Positions 1-9,697 of a stretch of DNA of 64,000 nucleotides are shown one piece after another. The DNA is taken from assembly GCF_000612725.1 (NCBI RefSeq), contig NZ_HG964451.1, positions 62,001-126,000 of the forward strand, written 5' to 3'. Both the position numbers and the translations under genes were made by a program. Source of the DNA: Mycolicibacterium austroafricanum (GTDB taxonomy: Bacteria; Actinomycetota; Actinomycetes; Mycobacteriales; Mycobacteriaceae). How positions within the stretch are numbered: position 1 is the first letter of the stretch; each line of letters starts with the position of its first letter. The notes beneath the pieces were generated by a model. It saw only the letters and a list, made by a program, of their open reading frames with translations, was not told where the DNA came from and did no database searches.

Positions 1-254
1 CCGCAGCGGCGCTCGGGGCGGCAAAGGCGACGATGGCCGACCCTGCCGACGCGCAGCGTTCGTCGGGCTACGTCGTCGGCGGCATCTCCCCTCTCGGCCA
101 GCGCAAGGCCTTGCCCACCGTGGTGGACTCGTCGGCTCTGCAGTGGGAGCGGGTGCTGTGCAGCGCCGGGAAACGCGGCTGGGACGTCGCGCTGGATCCC
201 CGGGATCTGGTGCGGCTGACCAATGCCGTGACCGCGGACATCTGCGCGCCCTAG
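1..254 (+). CDS. ybaK: YbaK/EbsC-type aminoacyl-tRNA deacylase, C-terminal part (gene begins before the window)
   Basis: The open frame enters from the left edge with no start inside the window and ends at TAG 252-254. The visible ~84 residues include SGYVVGGISPLGQ, the glycine-rich block typical of the YbaK / Cys-tRNA(Pro) deacylase fold, followed by the conserved C-terminal helix region. Family members hydrolyse Cys mischarged on tRNA(Pro) in the cytoplasm. It lies 9 bases upstream of the SDR gene on the same strand, so the two are probably cotranscribed. The M. tuberculosis counterpart (Rv3224A/B) is annotated as pieces; here the visible part is uninterrupted. The N-terminus cannot be judged. 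Confidence 0.85.
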   Translation, partial: AAALGAAKATMADPADAQRSSGYVVGGISPLGQRKALPTVVDSSALQWERVLCSAGKRGWDVALDPRDLVRLTNAVTADICAP

Positions 255-263
255 GGTGGGTCC

Positions 264-1109
264 ATGTCTCTTGCGGGTAAGGCCATGTTCATTTCGGGCG
301 CCAGCCGCGGTATCGGGCTGGCGATCGCCAAACGCGCCGCGGCGGACGGCGCCAACATCGCTCTGGTGGCCAAGACCGCCGAACCCCATCCGAAGCTGCC
401 CGGCACGGTCTACACCGCGGCCAAAGAGATCGAGGAGGCCGGCGGGCAGGCGCTGCCCATCGTCGGCGATGTCCGCGACGGTGACTCGGTGGCCGCCGCG
501 GTGGCCAAGACCGTCGAGCAGTTCGGCGGCATCGACATGTGCGTCAACAACGCCTCGGCGATCAATCTCGGCTCCATCGAGGAGGTTCCGCTCAAGCGTT
601 TCGACCTGATGAACGGCATCCAGGTGCGCGGCACGTATGCGGTGTCGCAGGCCTGCATCCCGCACATGAAGGGCCGGGACAACCCGCACATCCTGACGTT
701 GTCACCGCCTATCCTGCTGGAGTCCAAGTGGTTGCGGCCCACGCCGTACATGATGGCGAAGTTCGGGATGACATTGTGCGCGTTGGGAATCGCCGAAGAG
801 ATGCGTGACGCCGGCATCGCGTCGAACACGCTGTGGCCGCGCACCATGGTGGCCACCGCCGCCGTGCAGAACCTGCTGGGCGGGGACGAGTCGATGGCGC
901 GGTCCCGCAAGCCGGAGGTGTACTCCGACGCCGCGTACGCCGTCCTGACCAAGCCGTCGAGCTTCACCGGCCACACGCTGCTGTGTGAGGACGTGCTGTT
1001 GGAGTCCGGCGTCACCGATCTGTCGGTGTACGACTGCGTGCCGGGCTCCGACCTCGGCGTGGACTTCTGGGTCGAGGGCGCCAACCCGCCGGGCTACACC
1101 GGTCCCTAG
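264..1109 (+). CDS. SDR family oxidoreductase (Rv3224-like, HSDL2 type)
   Basis: A 281-residue short-chain dehydrogenase. The N-terminal Rossmann motif SGASRGIG is at residues 11-18, the NNAS motif is near residue 95, and the YMMAK catalytic Tyr-Lys pair is in the middle of the chain. The sequence resembles the HSDL2-like branch (hydroxysteroid dehydrogenase-like protein 2), whose substrates are poorly known. An NAD(P)-dependent alcohol/ketone reaction is expected, substrate unassigned. ATG 264 was chosen because the motif spacing fits and a G-rich stretch (gggtggg) precedes it. It follows the YbaK gene by 9 bases and is convergent with the DUF2071 gene, with a palindromic repeat at the junction. 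Confidence 0.9.
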   Translation: MSLAGKAMFISGASRGIGLAIAKRAAADGANIALVAKTAEPHPKLPGTVYTAAKEIEEAGGQALPIVGDVRDGDSVAAAVAKTVEQFGGIDMCVNNASAINLGSIEEVPLKRFDLMNGIQVRGTYAVSQACIPHMKGRDNPHILTLSPPILLESKWLRPTPYMMAKFGMTLCALGIAEEMRDAGIASNTLWPRTMVATAAVQNLLGGDESMARSRKPEVYSDAAYAVLTKPSSFTGHTLLCEDVLLESGVTDLSVYDCVPGSDLGVDFWVEGANPPGYTGP

Positions 1110-1111
1110 AG

Positions 1112-1178
1112 GCCTGCACGAACGTGCAGTCACGGTAGCGGCGCGCGCCTGCCGGCTACCGCGGACGCACGCTCGCGG
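1112..1178. repeat. Palindromic intergenic repeat, family A, copy 1
   Basis: An imperfect inverted repeat between convergent genes. The left arm contains GAACGTGCAGTCACGGTAGC and the right arm GGCTACCGCGGACGCACGCT followed by CGCGGG. The same design, CGCGAACGTGCA..GGTAGC facing GCTACC..TGCACGTTCGCG, recurs at 47901-47968 and 48861-48923. The right arm overlaps the 3' end of the minus-strand DUF2071 gene and supplies its stop codon (1156-1158). It probably works as a bidirectional terminator; the wider origin of the family is unknown. Confidence 0.75.
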
Positions 1179-1896
1179 GTCTGCCGAACCGGGCGTGCAC
1201 GCCCGGGGAGAACACCGGGCGCAGCATCGGTCCGGCACATGCGATGCCCGCGGCGGCCACCAGGTCGTCGTCGAGCTCGTCGACCTCGGCGCTGTGCAAC
1301 GGCCACGTCACATGCTCGTTGGGCACCCACCACGTCCGCCCCGCCTTCCGGGTGTGCGCACCCCACCGCGCGGTCAGCCACACCTCCAGCGGCGTGGGTG
1401 CGACGACCCCGCCGACGGTTACCGCGACGTGGCTGCGCAGGCCGCGGTCGGGCCAGCGCCGGACACTCGAATAGCGGAGCCGGTCAGCGCTGCGGGTCAC
1501 CCGCATCGCGGCCCACGTGTACGGCACGCCGAGCCCGAGACGGGTCACGGCCACGACGGCCAGCCGCTGGGTCTCCAGCGACCGGAACAGCACGCCATGC
1601 CGGCCGGCGTCGTCCACCGAATACAGTCGGACGTTGGTTTCGGCGAACGCGCCCAAATACGGCAGCGGCCACCTGGTGCCCAGCTTGGTGTGCCGCATCA
1701 CGAACGGCACCAGGCCGACGTAGGTCAGTCCGTCGGCGAAAACGTCCGGGCGGGTGCCGGGCGGGAACAGATGCGCGACACCGCCGGGGTCGACCGGCCA
1801 ATGCAGGAACGTGAGATCGGCCCAGAACTGGTCGAACAGGACGGGACGCGGCAACGGCGGGGCGTCCACCGCGAACGAACCGAGCTCACCATCCAC
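1156..1896 (-). CDS. DUF2071 (YqjF-like) protein
   Basis: A 246-residue protein with the DUF2071/YqjF layout: an N-terminal FLHWPVDP block, then VGLVPFVM and FAETNVRLY, and a C-terminal region rich in Arg and Trp. The fold is related to acetoacetate decarboxylase-like proteins, but no reaction is established for the family. No signal peptide or membrane segment is seen. Its start at 1896 is divergent from the methyltransferase start at 1916, so both promoters must lie within or overlap the coding sequences. The last residues and the TAG come from the family A repeat, so the C-terminus may have been reshaped by it. Confidence 0.8.
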   Translation of the reverse strand: MDGELGSFAVDAPPLPRPVLFDQFWADLTFLHWPVDPGGVAHLFPPGTRPDVFADGLTYVGLVPFVMRHTKLGTRWPLPYLGAFAETNVRLYSVDDAGRHGVLFRSLETQRLAVVAVTRLGLGVPYTWAAMRVTRSADRLRYSSVRRWPDRGLRSHVAVTVGGVVAPTPLEVWLTARWGAHTRKAGRTWWVPNEHVTWPLHSAEVDELDDDLVAAAGIACAGPMLRPVFSPGVHARFGRPASVRPR

Positions 1897-1915
1897 GCTG
1901 TCATAGTGGCAGGCT

Positions 1916-2701
1916 GTGTCCGTGTCATCGCCGAGTCTCTGGTCCGCCGGGCGCTACGACGCCGTCGGGCAACGCATCGCCCCGATCGCCGAGCAGGTCG
2001 TCGACGCCCTCGATCGGCGGCACCCGCTGCGCGGCGCCGCGGTGGTCGACCTCGCCTGCGGCACCGGCAGCGCCGCCCTGGCGGCCGCGGCCCGCGGGGC
2101 ACAGGTGACCGGTGTCGACCTCACCCCGGAGTTGATCGCCATAGCCGCGGTGCGCGACGGCGCCGACGCGGTCACCTGGCACACCGCCGACGCCTCCGAC
2201 ACCGGCCTGCCCACGGGTGCGTTCGACGCGGCGGTGTCGAACATGGGCATCATCTTCGTCGATCCCGACAGCCAGGTCGCCGAGATCACGCGGCTACTGA
2301 AACCCGCTGGCCGACTTGCCTTTTCGGCGTGGGCGCGCGATGCCGACAATCCGTTCTTCGACCCCGTCGTCGCGGTGCTCGGACCGCCGCCGGCGACGGG
2401 CTTCTCCCCCGACCAATGGGGCGATACCGACACGCTGACCACCCGCCTGGCGCCGTTCTTCGACGACATCGACGTTCAGCGCGCCCGGCACCGGTGGGAG
2501 TTCGAGTCGATGGCCGCGGCGCTGCACTTCCTGCGCTCGGAGTCGCCCATGCACGTGGCGACCTTCCGGCGCGCCGACCCGGCGCAGCAGGACCGGCTGG
2601 CCGCGGAGTTCGAGATCGCTCTGCGCCGCCATCTCGAGCCGTCCGGCGCGGTGGCGTTCACCGCCCCCTACGTGGTGGTCAGCGCGACGTTGCGAGCGTG
2701 A
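1916..2701 (+). CDS. Class I SAM-dependent methyltransferase
   Basis: A 261-residue methyltransferase. Motif I, VVDLACGTGSAAL, lies near residues 43-55, the acidic end of strand 2 (VTGVDLTPE) follows, and the post-I region contains DAAVSNMGIIFVDP. The LLKPAGRLAFSAWA stretch is typical of the UbiE/Methyltransf_11/25 group acting on small molecules. The substrate cannot be inferred. The start is GTG 1916, only 19 bases from the divergent DUF2071 gene. It ends 4 bases before the stop of the convergent methyltransferase at 2706-4223, leaving almost no room for a terminator. Confidence 0.85.
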   Translation: MSVSSPSLWSAGRYDAVGQRIAPIAEQVVDALDRRHPLRGAAVVDLACGTGSAALAAAARGAQVTGVDLTPELIAIAAVRDGADAVTWHTADASDTGLPTGAFDAAVSNMGIIFVDPDSQVAEITRLLKPAGRLAFSAWARDADNPFFDPVVAVLGPPPATGFSPDQWGDTDTLTTRLAPFFDDIDVQRARHRWEFESMAAALHFLRSESPMHVATFRRADPAQQDRLAAEFEIALRRHLEPSGAVAFTAPYVVVSATLRA

Positions 2702-2705
2702 GTCC

Positions 2706-4223
2706 TCACTGCGCCTGGTAGAGGATTCCGCGCCCGATCGCCTCGCGCACCACCGGCAGCGCCGCGGTCGCCAGCGCGTCGGCGTCGACACCGTGGAAGC
2801 TGGCGAGCAGCTCGATCAGCGTGCCCAGCGGAACCTCGCCCCGGCAGCCGGCGAACAACGCCCGCGAGACCTCGTCGACACCGATGACCGCACCCGGGCC
2901 GCCGGGGCGGCGCACCGCGGCGCCGATCACCTGCCACCCGTCGGGGCCGGGCAGGGACTGCTCCTCCAGGAAGACCGGCGCGGTGGACAACCGGGCGGCC
3001 AACAGTTGCTCGTCGCCGGTGTCGTGCAGGTATTCGCGGCGGGCCAGGAACGCCTCGACTTCGGGCCCGGTCAGCGCCTCGTCGGCGCCGGTGATCTCCT
3101 CCAGGACCTGGTCGGGAGGCCGCGTCTCGCCCACGCGCGGCGCACGCAGCGTGACCATGCCCATACCCACCCCGGCAATGCCCTCGGCGTCGAACCAGTC
3201 CAGCCACTGCCCGCCGCGGCGCGCCGCCTGCTCCGGCGACTCACCGGCGTCGGAGGTCCACAGCGAGACATAGCTGATCGGGTCGGCGAACTCGCGCTGC
3301 ACCACCCACGCGTGCAGGCCGGTCCCGGCCAGCCAGCCACGGACCCGGTCGCGCCAGCCCCCGTCCTCCTCGCCGTCGCGCACGATCCAGTTCGCCATGA
3401 TCTGCGCGGTGCCACCCGGCTCCAGATGGTCGGCAACCTGCTCGATCATGCTCTGGCACAACGCATCTCCGGCCATGCCAGAGTCGCGGTAGATGTAGTC
3501 CAAGGAGCCGGTCCCCACCACGAACGGCGGGTTGGACACGATCAGGTCGAAACGCTCACCGGCCACCGGTTCGAACAGACTGCCGCAGCGCAGATCCCAC
3601 GACATGCCGTTGAGACGCGCGGTCGCCGCGGCCAACGCCAGTGCCCGCGGGTTGGTGTCGGTGGCCACCACCTCATCGCAGTGCGCATCGAGGTGCAGCG
3701 CCTGGATACCGCACCCGGTGCCGAGGTCGAGCGCGCGGCCGACCGGGCTGCGCACCACCGCGTGGGCCAGCGAGACGGATGCGCCACCGATGCCCAGGAC
3801 ATGGTCGTGGCGTACCGGGCCGGAGCGCAGCGCCGAGTCCTGGTCGGACACCACCAGGAAGTCGCGTGCGCCGTCGCTGTGCGGGCGAATGTCGACGGCG
3901 GCGCGCACCGAGTCCGGCCCGGCCGGTTCGACGACGCCGTTGTCGACCAGCGCGTCCACGCCCGCGCCGGGCATGGCGTGCCCGACCCGCTCACGCGGTT
4001 CGTCGGTGCCGAGCAGGAACAGCCGGACCAGGGTGGCCAGCCGCTGATGGCCGGCGTCGGCGCGGTCGGTGGCGCGCAGCGCCGACCACCACAGGCCGCG
4101 GCTGAACGCGGCGCCGGCGTCGGCGCCGAGCAGTTCGGCCACCCCGTCGGTGGTGTACTGCGCCGAGCGCAGATCGGCGGCCAACGCGTCGACGACCGCG
4201 CCGGACTGCAGCGGGTGACTCAA
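2706..4223 (-). CDS. N6-adenine/HemK-like class I methyltransferase with C-terminal extension
   Basis: A 505-residue protein in three parts. There is an N-terminal domain of about 140 residues of unknown role and a central small-methyltransferase domain. A C-terminal region of about 200 residues may include a winged-helix-like segment. The central domain carries [22 protein letters not shown] and [16 protein letters not shown] is the amine-binding motif of methyltransferases acting on adenine, guanine or glutamine. The target could be rRNA, DNA or a protein. The start is TTG 4223, overlapping the SRAP stop as TTGA, so the pair is translationally coupled. Confidence 0.8.
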   Translation of the reverse strand: MSHPLQSGAVVDALAADLRSAQYTTDGVAELLGADAGAAFSRGLWWSALRATDRADAGHQRLATLVRLFLLGTDEPRERVGHAMPGAGVDALVDNGVVEPAGPDSVRAAVDIRPHSDGARDFLVVSDQDSALRSGPVRHDHVLGIGGASVSLAHAVVRSPVGRALDLGTGCGIQALHLDAHCDEVVATDTNPRALALAAATARLNGMSWDLRCGSLFEPVAGERFDLIVSNPPFVVGTGSLDYIYRDSGMAGDALCQSMIEQVADHLEPGGTAQIMANWIVRDGEEDGGWRDRVRGWLAGTGLHAWVVQREFADPISYVSLWTSDAGESPEQAARRGGQWLDWFDAEGIAGVGMGMVTLRAPRVGETRPPDQVLEEITGADEALTGPEVEAFLARREYLHDTGDEQLLAARLSTAPVFLEEQSLPGPDGWQVIGAAVRRPGGPGAVIGVDEVSRALFAGCRGEVPLGTLIELLASFHGVDADALATAALPVVREAIGRGILYQAQ

Positions 4224-4969
4224 AGCAGGGTGCCTTGCTCGGCCTGCGGTGTGACCGGCTCGATGAGTTCCGGTCCGTTGTTGCGCACGCTGTTGACCAA
4301 CCGCGACACCTCCCGGACCTCGATGCGGTCGAGGTCACCGTGGCCGCGCAGCAGCCCTTCGTCGACCGGTGCGTCCGGGTCGAGCCAGCGATCCCAGTCC
4401 GGCGCACTGATGGTCAGCGGCATCCGGTCGTGGATGTCGGCAAGGGGGCCGACCGCGTCGGTGGTGATGATCGTGCAGCTCAGCAGCGGTTTGACGTCCT
4501 TGTCCGCGCCTTTGGGCCGCCACGTCGACCACAATCCGGCCATGAACAGCGGCTCCCCGTCGCGGGTGTGCATGTAGTACGGCGTCTTGGCGCCCTTCTG
4601 GCCCTTCCACTCGTACCAGCCGTCCATCGGCACCAGGCAGCGCTTGGCCTTCGCGGAGCTGCGGAACGCCGGAGAGGACGTGACCTTGTCGGAGCGGGCG
4701 TTGATCAGCAGCGGACCGCTCTTGGTGTCGGGGCTGCCGTCGTCGCCGGCCTTGGCCCAGGGCGGCACCAGCCCCCAGCGCATCAGCCGGATCCGGCGGG
4801 TGGACTCGTCGTCGGGTTCGGTGTGGCGTTTGACGACGGTCGCGACGCTGGTCGTGGGCGCCACGTTGTAGTTCGGCCCGTCGGTTTTGGCGGCCGCCGT
4901 TTCGTCGATCGCCTTGATCTTCTCGGCCAGCAGCGCCGGATCGGTCGTCACCGCGAATCGCCCGCACAT
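4220..4969 (-). CDS. SRAP family abasic-site protein (YedK/HMCES type)
   Basis: A 249-residue SRAP domain protein (Rv3226c-like). Start ATG 4969 places Cys at residue 2 of MCGRF. This Cys forms the thiazolidine crosslink to abasic sites once Met is removed, so the longer upstream frame is not used. Other family blocks are present: [41 protein letters not shown] (the Glu of the active site), TTDA and HDRMP. It protects abasic sites in single-stranded DNA. It is divergent from aroA (93 bases between starts) and overlaps the downstream methyltransferase by TTGA. Confidence 0.93.
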   Translation of the reverse strand: MCGRFAVTTDPALLAEKIKAIDETAAAKTDGPNYNVAPTTSVATVVKRHTEPDDESTRRIRLMRWGLVPPWAKAGDDGSPDTKSGPLLINARSDKVTSSPAFRSSAKAKRCLVPMDGWYEWKGQKGAKTPYYMHTRDGEPLFMAGLWSTWRPKGADKDVKPLLSCTIITTDAVGPLADIHDRMPLTISAPDWDRWLDPDAPVDEGLLRGHGDLDRIEVREVSRLVNSVRNNGPELIEPVTPQAEQGTLL

Positions 4970-5062
4970 GGTGTCCATGGTCCCAGACCCGGCGAATCCG
5001 GCGCGAAACGCGACGCTCAGGGCGCCTTTGCGCGCCGGATCGGCTGCTGGAAAGCTGAACCC

Positions 5063-6403
5063 GTGAGCACATGGCCGGCGCCGTCGACGGCGACCCCCGT
5101 ACACGCGACCGTCACCGTGCCCGGCTCGAAGTCACAGACCAACAGGGCCCTGGTGCTGGCCGCGCTCGCGGTGCCGCAGGGTTCCTCGACGATCAGCGGC
5201 GCGCTGCGCAGCCGCGACACCGACCTGATGATCTCCGCCCTGCAGGGCCTCGGTGTGGTCGTGGAGGCCCCAGACACCGACGGCAGCGACGGCACCGAGT
5301 TGACGGTCAGCGGTGCGTTGGCGCCGAAGGCCGGCGCCCGCATCGACTGCGGCCTGGCCGGGACGGTGCTGCGGTTCGTGCCGCCGGTCGCGGCGCTGAC
5401 CACCGAGACGGTCACCTTCGACGGTGACGAGCAGGCGCGGGCGCGCCCGATCGCCCCGCTGCTCGACGGTCTGCGCGCCCTGGGTGTCGCCATCGACGGC
5501 GACGGCCTGCCGTTCTCGGTGCGCGGTCAGGGCTCGGTGCGCGGCGGCACCGTCGAGATCGACGCGTCGGGCTCGTCTCAGTTCGTGTCCGGCCTGCTGC
5601 TCTCCGGTGCCGCGTTCACCGAGGGGCTGACCGTGGTGCACACCGGGGGCGCGGTGCCGTCCGCGCCGCACATCGCGATGACGGTGTCGATGCTGCGCGA
5701 CGCCGGGGTCGAGGTCGACGACTCCGCCGCCGACCGGTGGCGGGTGGCGCCCGGACCGATCGCCGCGCGGCACTGGGCCGTCGAACCCGACCTGTCCAAC
5801 GCGGTGCCGTTCCTGGCCGCCGCGGTGATCAGCGGCGGCACCGTGCGCGTCACCGGCTGGCCGACCGTCAGCACGCAGCCCGCCGCCACCATCCTCTCGC
5901 TCCTGACAAGCCTGGGATCCGAGGTGCGGCAAGGCAATTCGCATCTCGACGTTCAGGGTGCGACGAGCTACGGCGGCATCGACGTCGACCTGCGCGATGT
6001 CGGCGAGCTCGCGCCCTCGGTCGCGGCGATGGCGGCGCTGGCCTCCCCCGGTTCGGTGTCGCGGCTGCGCGGCATCGCGCATCTGCGCGGGCACGAGACC
6101 GACCGGCTGGCGGCGCTGAGCGCCGAGCTGAACCGCCTCGGCGGCCAGTGCGAGGAGACCGACGACGGCCTGGTCATCACCGCCCGGCAGATGCACGGCG
6201 GGGTGTGGCGGTCCTACGCCGACCACCGGATGGCCACCGCGGGCGCGATCGTCGGGCTGCGGGTGCCGGGCGTCGAGGTGGAAGACATCGGCACCACCGC
6301 CAAGACGCTGCCCGACTTCCCGCAACTGTGGGCCGACATGCTGGCCGGCCAGACGGACCTTCAGGCCGGCGCCCCGCACGCGGGGAGGAATCAAGGCCGT
6401 TGA
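5063..6403 (+). CDS. aroA: 3-phosphoshikimate 1-carboxyvinyltransferase (EPSP synthase)
   Basis: A 446-residue EPSP synthase (Rv3227-like), which makes 5-enolpyruvylshikimate 3-phosphate from shikimate 3-phosphate and PEP in the cytoplasm. It shows [17 protein letters not shown] near the N-terminus (the phosphate-binding Lys/Ser/Asn set), [10 protein letters not shown] in place of the usual GNAGT motif as in other mycobacteria, [11 protein letters not shown] and [14 protein letters not shown] 5063 gives the family N-terminus; the frame is open far upstream but that part is non-coding antisense to SRAP. It is coupled to the GTPase gene by a TTGA overlap at 6400-6403. Confidence 0.95.
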   Translation: MSTWPAPSTATPVHATVTVPGSKSQTNRALVLAALAVPQGSSTISGALRSRDTDLMISALQGLGVVVEAPDTDGSDGTELTVSGALAPKAGARIDCGLAGTVLRFVPPVAALTTETVTFDGDEQARARPIAPLLDGLRALGVAIDGDGLPFSVRGQGSVRGGTVEIDASGSSQFVSGLLLSGAAFTEGLTVVHTGGAVPSAPHIAMTVSMLRDAGVEVDDSAADRWRVAPGPIAARHWAVEPDLSNAVPFLAAAVISGGTVRVTGWPTVSTQPAATILSLLTSLGSEVRQGNSHLDVQGATSYGGIDVDLRDVGELAPSVAAMAALASPGSVSRLRGIAHLRGHETDRLAALSAELNRLGGQCEETDDGLVITARQMHGGVWRSYADHRMATAGAIVGLRVPGVEVEDIGTTAKTLPDFPQLWADMLAGQTDLQAGAPHAGRNQGR

Positions 6404-7380
6404 GCCCGCGCGAGTACGACGAGTCCGATGTCCGGATCCGCCCCGGACGCGGCTCTCGCCCGCGCACCAAGACCCGCCCCGAGCACGCGGACGCCCAACA
6501 GGCGATGGTGGTCACCGTCGACCGGGGCCGGTGGGGGTGTGTCCTGGGCCGTGACCCCGACCGCCGGGTGACGGCGATGCGGGCCCGCGAGCTGGGCCGA
6601 ACCCCGATCGTCGTGGGCGACGACGTCGACGTGGTCGGCGACCTGTCCGGCCGCACCGACACGCTGGCACGCATCGTGCGCCGCGGTGAACGCCGAACGG
6701 TGTTGCGGCGCACCGCCGATGACACCGACCCCGCCGAGCGGGTGGTCGTCGCCAACGCCGACCAACTGCTGATCGTGGTGGCGCTGGCCGACCCGCCGCC
6801 ACGCACCGGTCTGGTCGAGCGTGCGCTGATCGCCGCGTACGCCGGTGGCCTCGTCCCGATCCTGTGCCTGACCAAGACCGACCTGGCGCCGGCGGAGCCG
6901 TTCGCCGCCCAGTTCCGCGATCTTGACCTGGTCATCGTCACCGCGGGCCGCGACGACCCGCTCGAAGCGGTCGGTTCCCTGCTGGCCGACAAGGTCACCG
7001 CACTGCTGGGCCACTCCGGGGTCGGCAAGTCAACCCTGGTGAATCGCCTTGTCCCCGAAGCGGAACGGGCCACCGGCGAGGTGACCGATGTCGGCAAGGG
7101 CAGGCACACGTCGACCCAGTCGGTGGCATTGCCGTTGCGGCTGGGCGGCTGGGTGATCGACACACCGGGCATCCGGTCGTTCGGGCTGGCCCACATCGAA
7201 CCCGACGACGTGGTGCTGGCGTTCTCCGACCTGGCCGAGGCGATCGACGACTGTCCGAGGGGCTGCGGCCACATGGGCCCGCCCGCCGATCCTGAGTGTG
7301 CGCTGGACGAGTTGACCGGCGCGGCGCAGGGCCGGGTGCAGGCGGCGCGCAGACTGCTTGCCGCGCTTCGGGAAGGCTGA
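6400..7380 (+). CDS. rsgA: Ribosome small-subunit-dependent GTPase RsgA (YjeQ)
   Basis: A 326-residue circularly permuted GTPase (Rv3228-like). The order is OB-like N-terminus, G4 (LTKTDL), G1 P-loop ([10 protein letters not shown]), then G3 (DTPGIRSF). A C-terminal zinc knuckle is made of Cys and His in [18 protein letters not shown]. RsgA acts in late 30S subunit maturation. The start is TTG 6400, inside the aroA stop as TTGA, with GGGGAGGAA about 10 bases upstream, so translation is coupled to aroA. The length fits the family and all key residues are present. Confidence 0.93.
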   Translation: MSPREYDESDVRIRPGRGSRPRTKTRPEHADAQQAMVVTVDRGRWGCVLGRDPDRRVTAMRARELGRTPIVVGDDVDVVGDLSGRTDTLARIVRRGERRTVLRRTADDTDPAERVVVANADQLLIVVALADPPPRTGLVERALIAAYAGGLVPILCLTKTDLAPAEPFAAQFRDLDLVIVTAGRDDPLEAVGSLLADKVTALLGHSGVGKSTLVNRLVPEAERATGEVTDVGKGRHTSTQSVALPLRLGGWVIDTPGIRSFGLAHIEPDDVVLAFSDLAEAIDDCPRGCGHMGPPADPECALDELTGAAQGRVQAARRLLAALREG

Positions 7381-7467
7381 CGCCCTGGGGGCACGTTGTG
7401 TCCGGGGAAGGTGTTTGCAGCGCAGGCCCGCCGGGCACGCTGTCGGCAAACGAGGAGGAGAGAGATC

Positions 7468-8313
7468 TTGAGCAACACACCCACGATCGAACTGAACGAC
7501 GGCACCGGCATCCCGCAGCTGGGGTTCGGCGTGTTCCAGATCCCGCCGGACGACACGGCCGCCGCGGTCAGGTCGGCTCTGGAGATCGGCTACCGCCACA
7601 TCGACACCGCCGAGATGTACCAGAACGAGCGGGGCGTGGGGCAGGGCATCCGCGACGCCGGCATCGACCGCGCCGAGGTATACGTCACCAGCAAGCTCAA
7701 CAACGGGTTCCACAAGCCCGACGACGCACGGCGGGCGTTCGACGCCACGCTCAAGGCGTTGGACTTCGACTACGTCGACCTGTTCCTGATCCACTGGCCG
7801 CTGCCCACGCTGTACGACGGCGACTTTGTCTCGACGTGGAAGACGTTGGAGGAGTTCAAGAAAGACGGCCGCGCCCGCAGCATCGGTGTCTCCAACTTTC
7901 AGGTGGCGCACCTGCAGCGGCTGGCCGAGGAGACCGACACCGTGCCCGCGGTGAACCAGATCGAGGTGCACCCGTACTTCGCCAACGACGAGGTCCGCGC
8001 CTACGGCCGCGAGCACGGCATCGCCACGGAGGCGTGGTCGCCCATCGCGCAGGGCAAGGTGCTCGACGACCCGGTGGTGACCCGCATCGCCGAGACGGTC
8101 GGCAAGTCGCCGGCACAGGTCGTGCTGCGCTGGCACATTCAGCGCGGCGACATCGTGTTCCCGAAATCGGTGACGCTGCAGCGCATCAAGGACAACTTCG
8201 CGCTGTTCGACTTCGAGCTCGGCGCCGACGACTTCGCCGCGATCTCCGGCCTGGACCAGGGCGAGGCCGGGCGCATCGGCCCGAACCCCGACACCTTCGA
8301 CTACATCCCGTAA
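7468..8313 (+). CDS. Aldo/keto reductase
   Basis: A 281-residue AKR with the whole catalytic tetrad: Asp in GYRHIDTAEMY, Tyr in AEMYQNE, Lys in VTSKLNNG, and His in FLIHWPLP. The C-terminal cofactor segment PKSVTLQRIKDN is also present. Close mycobacterial relatives (Rv2971-like) reduce dicarbonyls such as methylglyoxal with NADPH. TTG 7468 was chosen because AACGAGGAGGAGAGAG lies just upstream and the family motif TIELNDGTGIPQLGFG follows at once; an ATG-led extension lacks homology. A strong hairpin terminator follows its stop. Confidence 0.92.
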   Translation: MSNTPTIELNDGTGIPQLGFGVFQIPPDDTAAAVRSALEIGYRHIDTAEMYQNERGVGQGIRDAGIDRAEVYVTSKLNNGFHKPDDARRAFDATLKALDFDYVDLFLIHWPLPTLYDGDFVSTWKTLEEFKKDGRARSIGVSNFQVAHLQRLAEETDTVPAVNQIEVHPYFANDEVRAYGREHGIATEAWSPIAQGKVLDDPVVTRIAETVGKSPAQVVLRWHIQRGDIVFPKSVTLQRIKDNFALFDFELGADDFAAISGLDQGEAGRIGPNPDTFDYIP

Positions 8314-8329
8314 GGCCGCGAGCAGACAC

Positions 8330-8365
8330 AAAATCGCCCGCTATCAAGCGATAGCGGGCGATTTT
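8330..8365. terminator. Bidirectional hairpin terminator between the aldo/keto reductase and desA3
   Basis: A perfect 16-bp stem, AAAATCGCCCGCTATC (8330-8345), AAGC loop, and its exact complement at 8350-8365. A-runs and T-runs flank the GC core on both strands, as expected for factor-independent termination in both directions. It sits between convergent genes ending at 8313 and 8381. The bases leading into it, GCGAGCAGACACAAAATCGC (8318-8337), match the family B repeat at 47294-47313 in 19 of 20 positions. Confidence 0.9.
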
Positions 8366-8380
8366 ATGCCTTCTGGGCGC

Positions 8381-9628
8381 TCAGGCAGCCAGCTTGACGG
8401 CCGCCTTCTCGGCGGCTTTCGCACGCCGGCGCTTGCGCACCGCGGCGATGGCCGACCTCAGGCCGCGCCGCTCGGACGGCTCCAGCCCGTCGAACATCCG
8501 CTCGCTGCGTGTCTCCGGGGCATCGTCGGCGGTATCGGTCAGGAACCGGTCCGGCAGCGACAGTTTCGCGATCGTGCGCCAGGACTTGCCGTACTGCACC
8601 AGGAAGTTCCCGGTGGTGTAGGGCAGGTCGTATTTGTCGCACAGCTCGCGGACCCGCAGCGAGATCTCGTAATACCGGTTGCTCGGTAGGTCCGGGAACA
8701 GGTGATGCTCGATCTGCTGGCTGAGGTTGCCGCTCATGAACCGCAGCAACGGGCCGCCCTCGAAGTTCGCGCTTCCCAGCATCTGTCGCAGGTACCACTG
8801 GCCCCGCGACTCGCCGACCATGTCGGTTTTGGTGAACTTCTCGGCGCCGTCCGGAAAGTGGCCGCAGAAGATGACCGCGTTGGCCCAGACGTTGCGGATG
8901 ACGTTGGCGACCGCGTTGGCCGTCAGCGTCGACCTGAACGTCGCGCGCGGGGACAGGGACGTGATCGCCGGGTAGGCGACATAGTCCTTGACCACCTGCT
9001 GGCCGGCCTTCACGCCGAACTCCTTGACCCGGCCCATCGTGGCCTTGCGGTCGTCGCGGCCCTTGAAGATCTTGCCGAGCTCCAGATGCTGCAGGCCCAC
9101 ACCCCACTCGAAGGCGACCGAAAGCAGCGTGTTGAAAAACAGGTTCAGCAGGTTCATCGGTCGCCAGCGCTGATCGCGCGTGACGCGGATGACGCCGTAG
9201 CCCACGTCGTCGTCCATCCCGAGGATGTTCGTGTACTTGTGGTGCATGAAGTTGTGGGTGAAGCGCCAGTGCTTGGAGGCGCCGCTCATGTCCCATTCCC
9301 ACGAGGAGGAATGGATCTCGGGATCGTTCATCCAATCCCATTGACCGTGCATGACGTTGTGGCCGATCTCCATGTTCTCGATGATCTTGGCCACGCCCAG
9401 TGTCGCGGTGCCCGCCCACCAGAACCTGCGCTTCGCGCTGCCCGCCAGCAGCAGTCGGCCGGTGACTTCCAGCCCCCGCTGGATGGCGATGGTGCGACGG
9501 ATGTACCGCGCGTCCCGCTCACCGCGGGAATCCTCGATATCCTGGCGGATAGCGTCCAGTTCGCGTCCCAGGTTCTCGACGTCTGCCTCAGTGAGGTGCG
9601 CAAACTGGGGAACATCTGTGATTGCCAT
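8381..9628 (-). CDS. desA3: Linoleoyl/stearoyl-CoA Delta9 desaturase DesA3
   Basis: A 415-residue integral-membrane acyl-CoA desaturase (Rv3229c-like) that introduces the Delta9 double bond into stearoyl-CoA. The three iron-binding histidine boxes are present: HNVMH, HNFMHHKY and QQIEHHLFP. ATG 9628 has GAGAGGAGGG just upstream. The gene is downstream of its electron donor, the ferredoxin-type reductase at 9698-10837, with a 69-base gap that holds a palindromic operator (9651-9684). It may therefore be transcribed both from its own promoter and by read-through. All key histidines are intact. Confidence 0.95.
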   Translation of the reverse strand: MAITDVPQFAHLTEADVENLGRELDAIRQDIEDSRGERDARYIRRTIAIQRGLEVTGRLLLAGSAKRRFWWAGTATLGVAKIIENMEIGHNVMHGQWDWMNDPEIHSSSWEWDMSGASKHWRFTHNFMHHKYTNILGMDDDVGYGVIRVTRDQRWRPMNLLNLFFNTLLSVAFEWGVGLQHLELGKIFKGRDDRKATMGRVKEFGVKAGQQVVKDYVAYPAITSLSPRATFRSTLTANAVANVIRNVWANAVIFCGHFPDGAEKFTKTDMVGESRGQWYLRQMLGSANFEGGPLLRFMSGNLSQQIEHHLFPDLPSNRYYEISLRVRELCDKYDLPYTTGNFLVQYGKSWRTIAKLSLPDRFLTDTADDAPETRSERMFDGLEPSERRGLRSAIAAVRKRRRAKAAEKAAVKLAA

Positions 9629-9650
9629 GTTTCAACCCTCCTCTCGCTAC

Positions 9651-9684
9651 CTACGCTACCGTAACCTACGTCGCCGTAGGTTAC
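9651..9684. promoter_or_regulatory. Palindromic operator upstream of desA3
   Basis: The arms GTAACCTACG (9661-9670) and CGTAGGTTAC (9675-9684) are exact complements separated by TCGC. The half-site CTACGCTACCGTAA (9651-9664) is identical to a half-site of the operator at 10896-10924. The position immediately 5' of desA3 and the duplication across the gene pair suggest a TetR-type repressor site that senses acyl-CoA or fatty acid supply. Which regulator binds cannot be read from the sequence. Confidence 0.7.
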
Positions 9685-9697
9685 TACCCAGTAAAGC

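Noticed and set aside
2793..4577. 594-codon plus-strand frame antisense to the methyltransferase and SRAP genes
   Set aside because: Both minus-strand genes carry complete family motifs; the antisense product is low-complexity.
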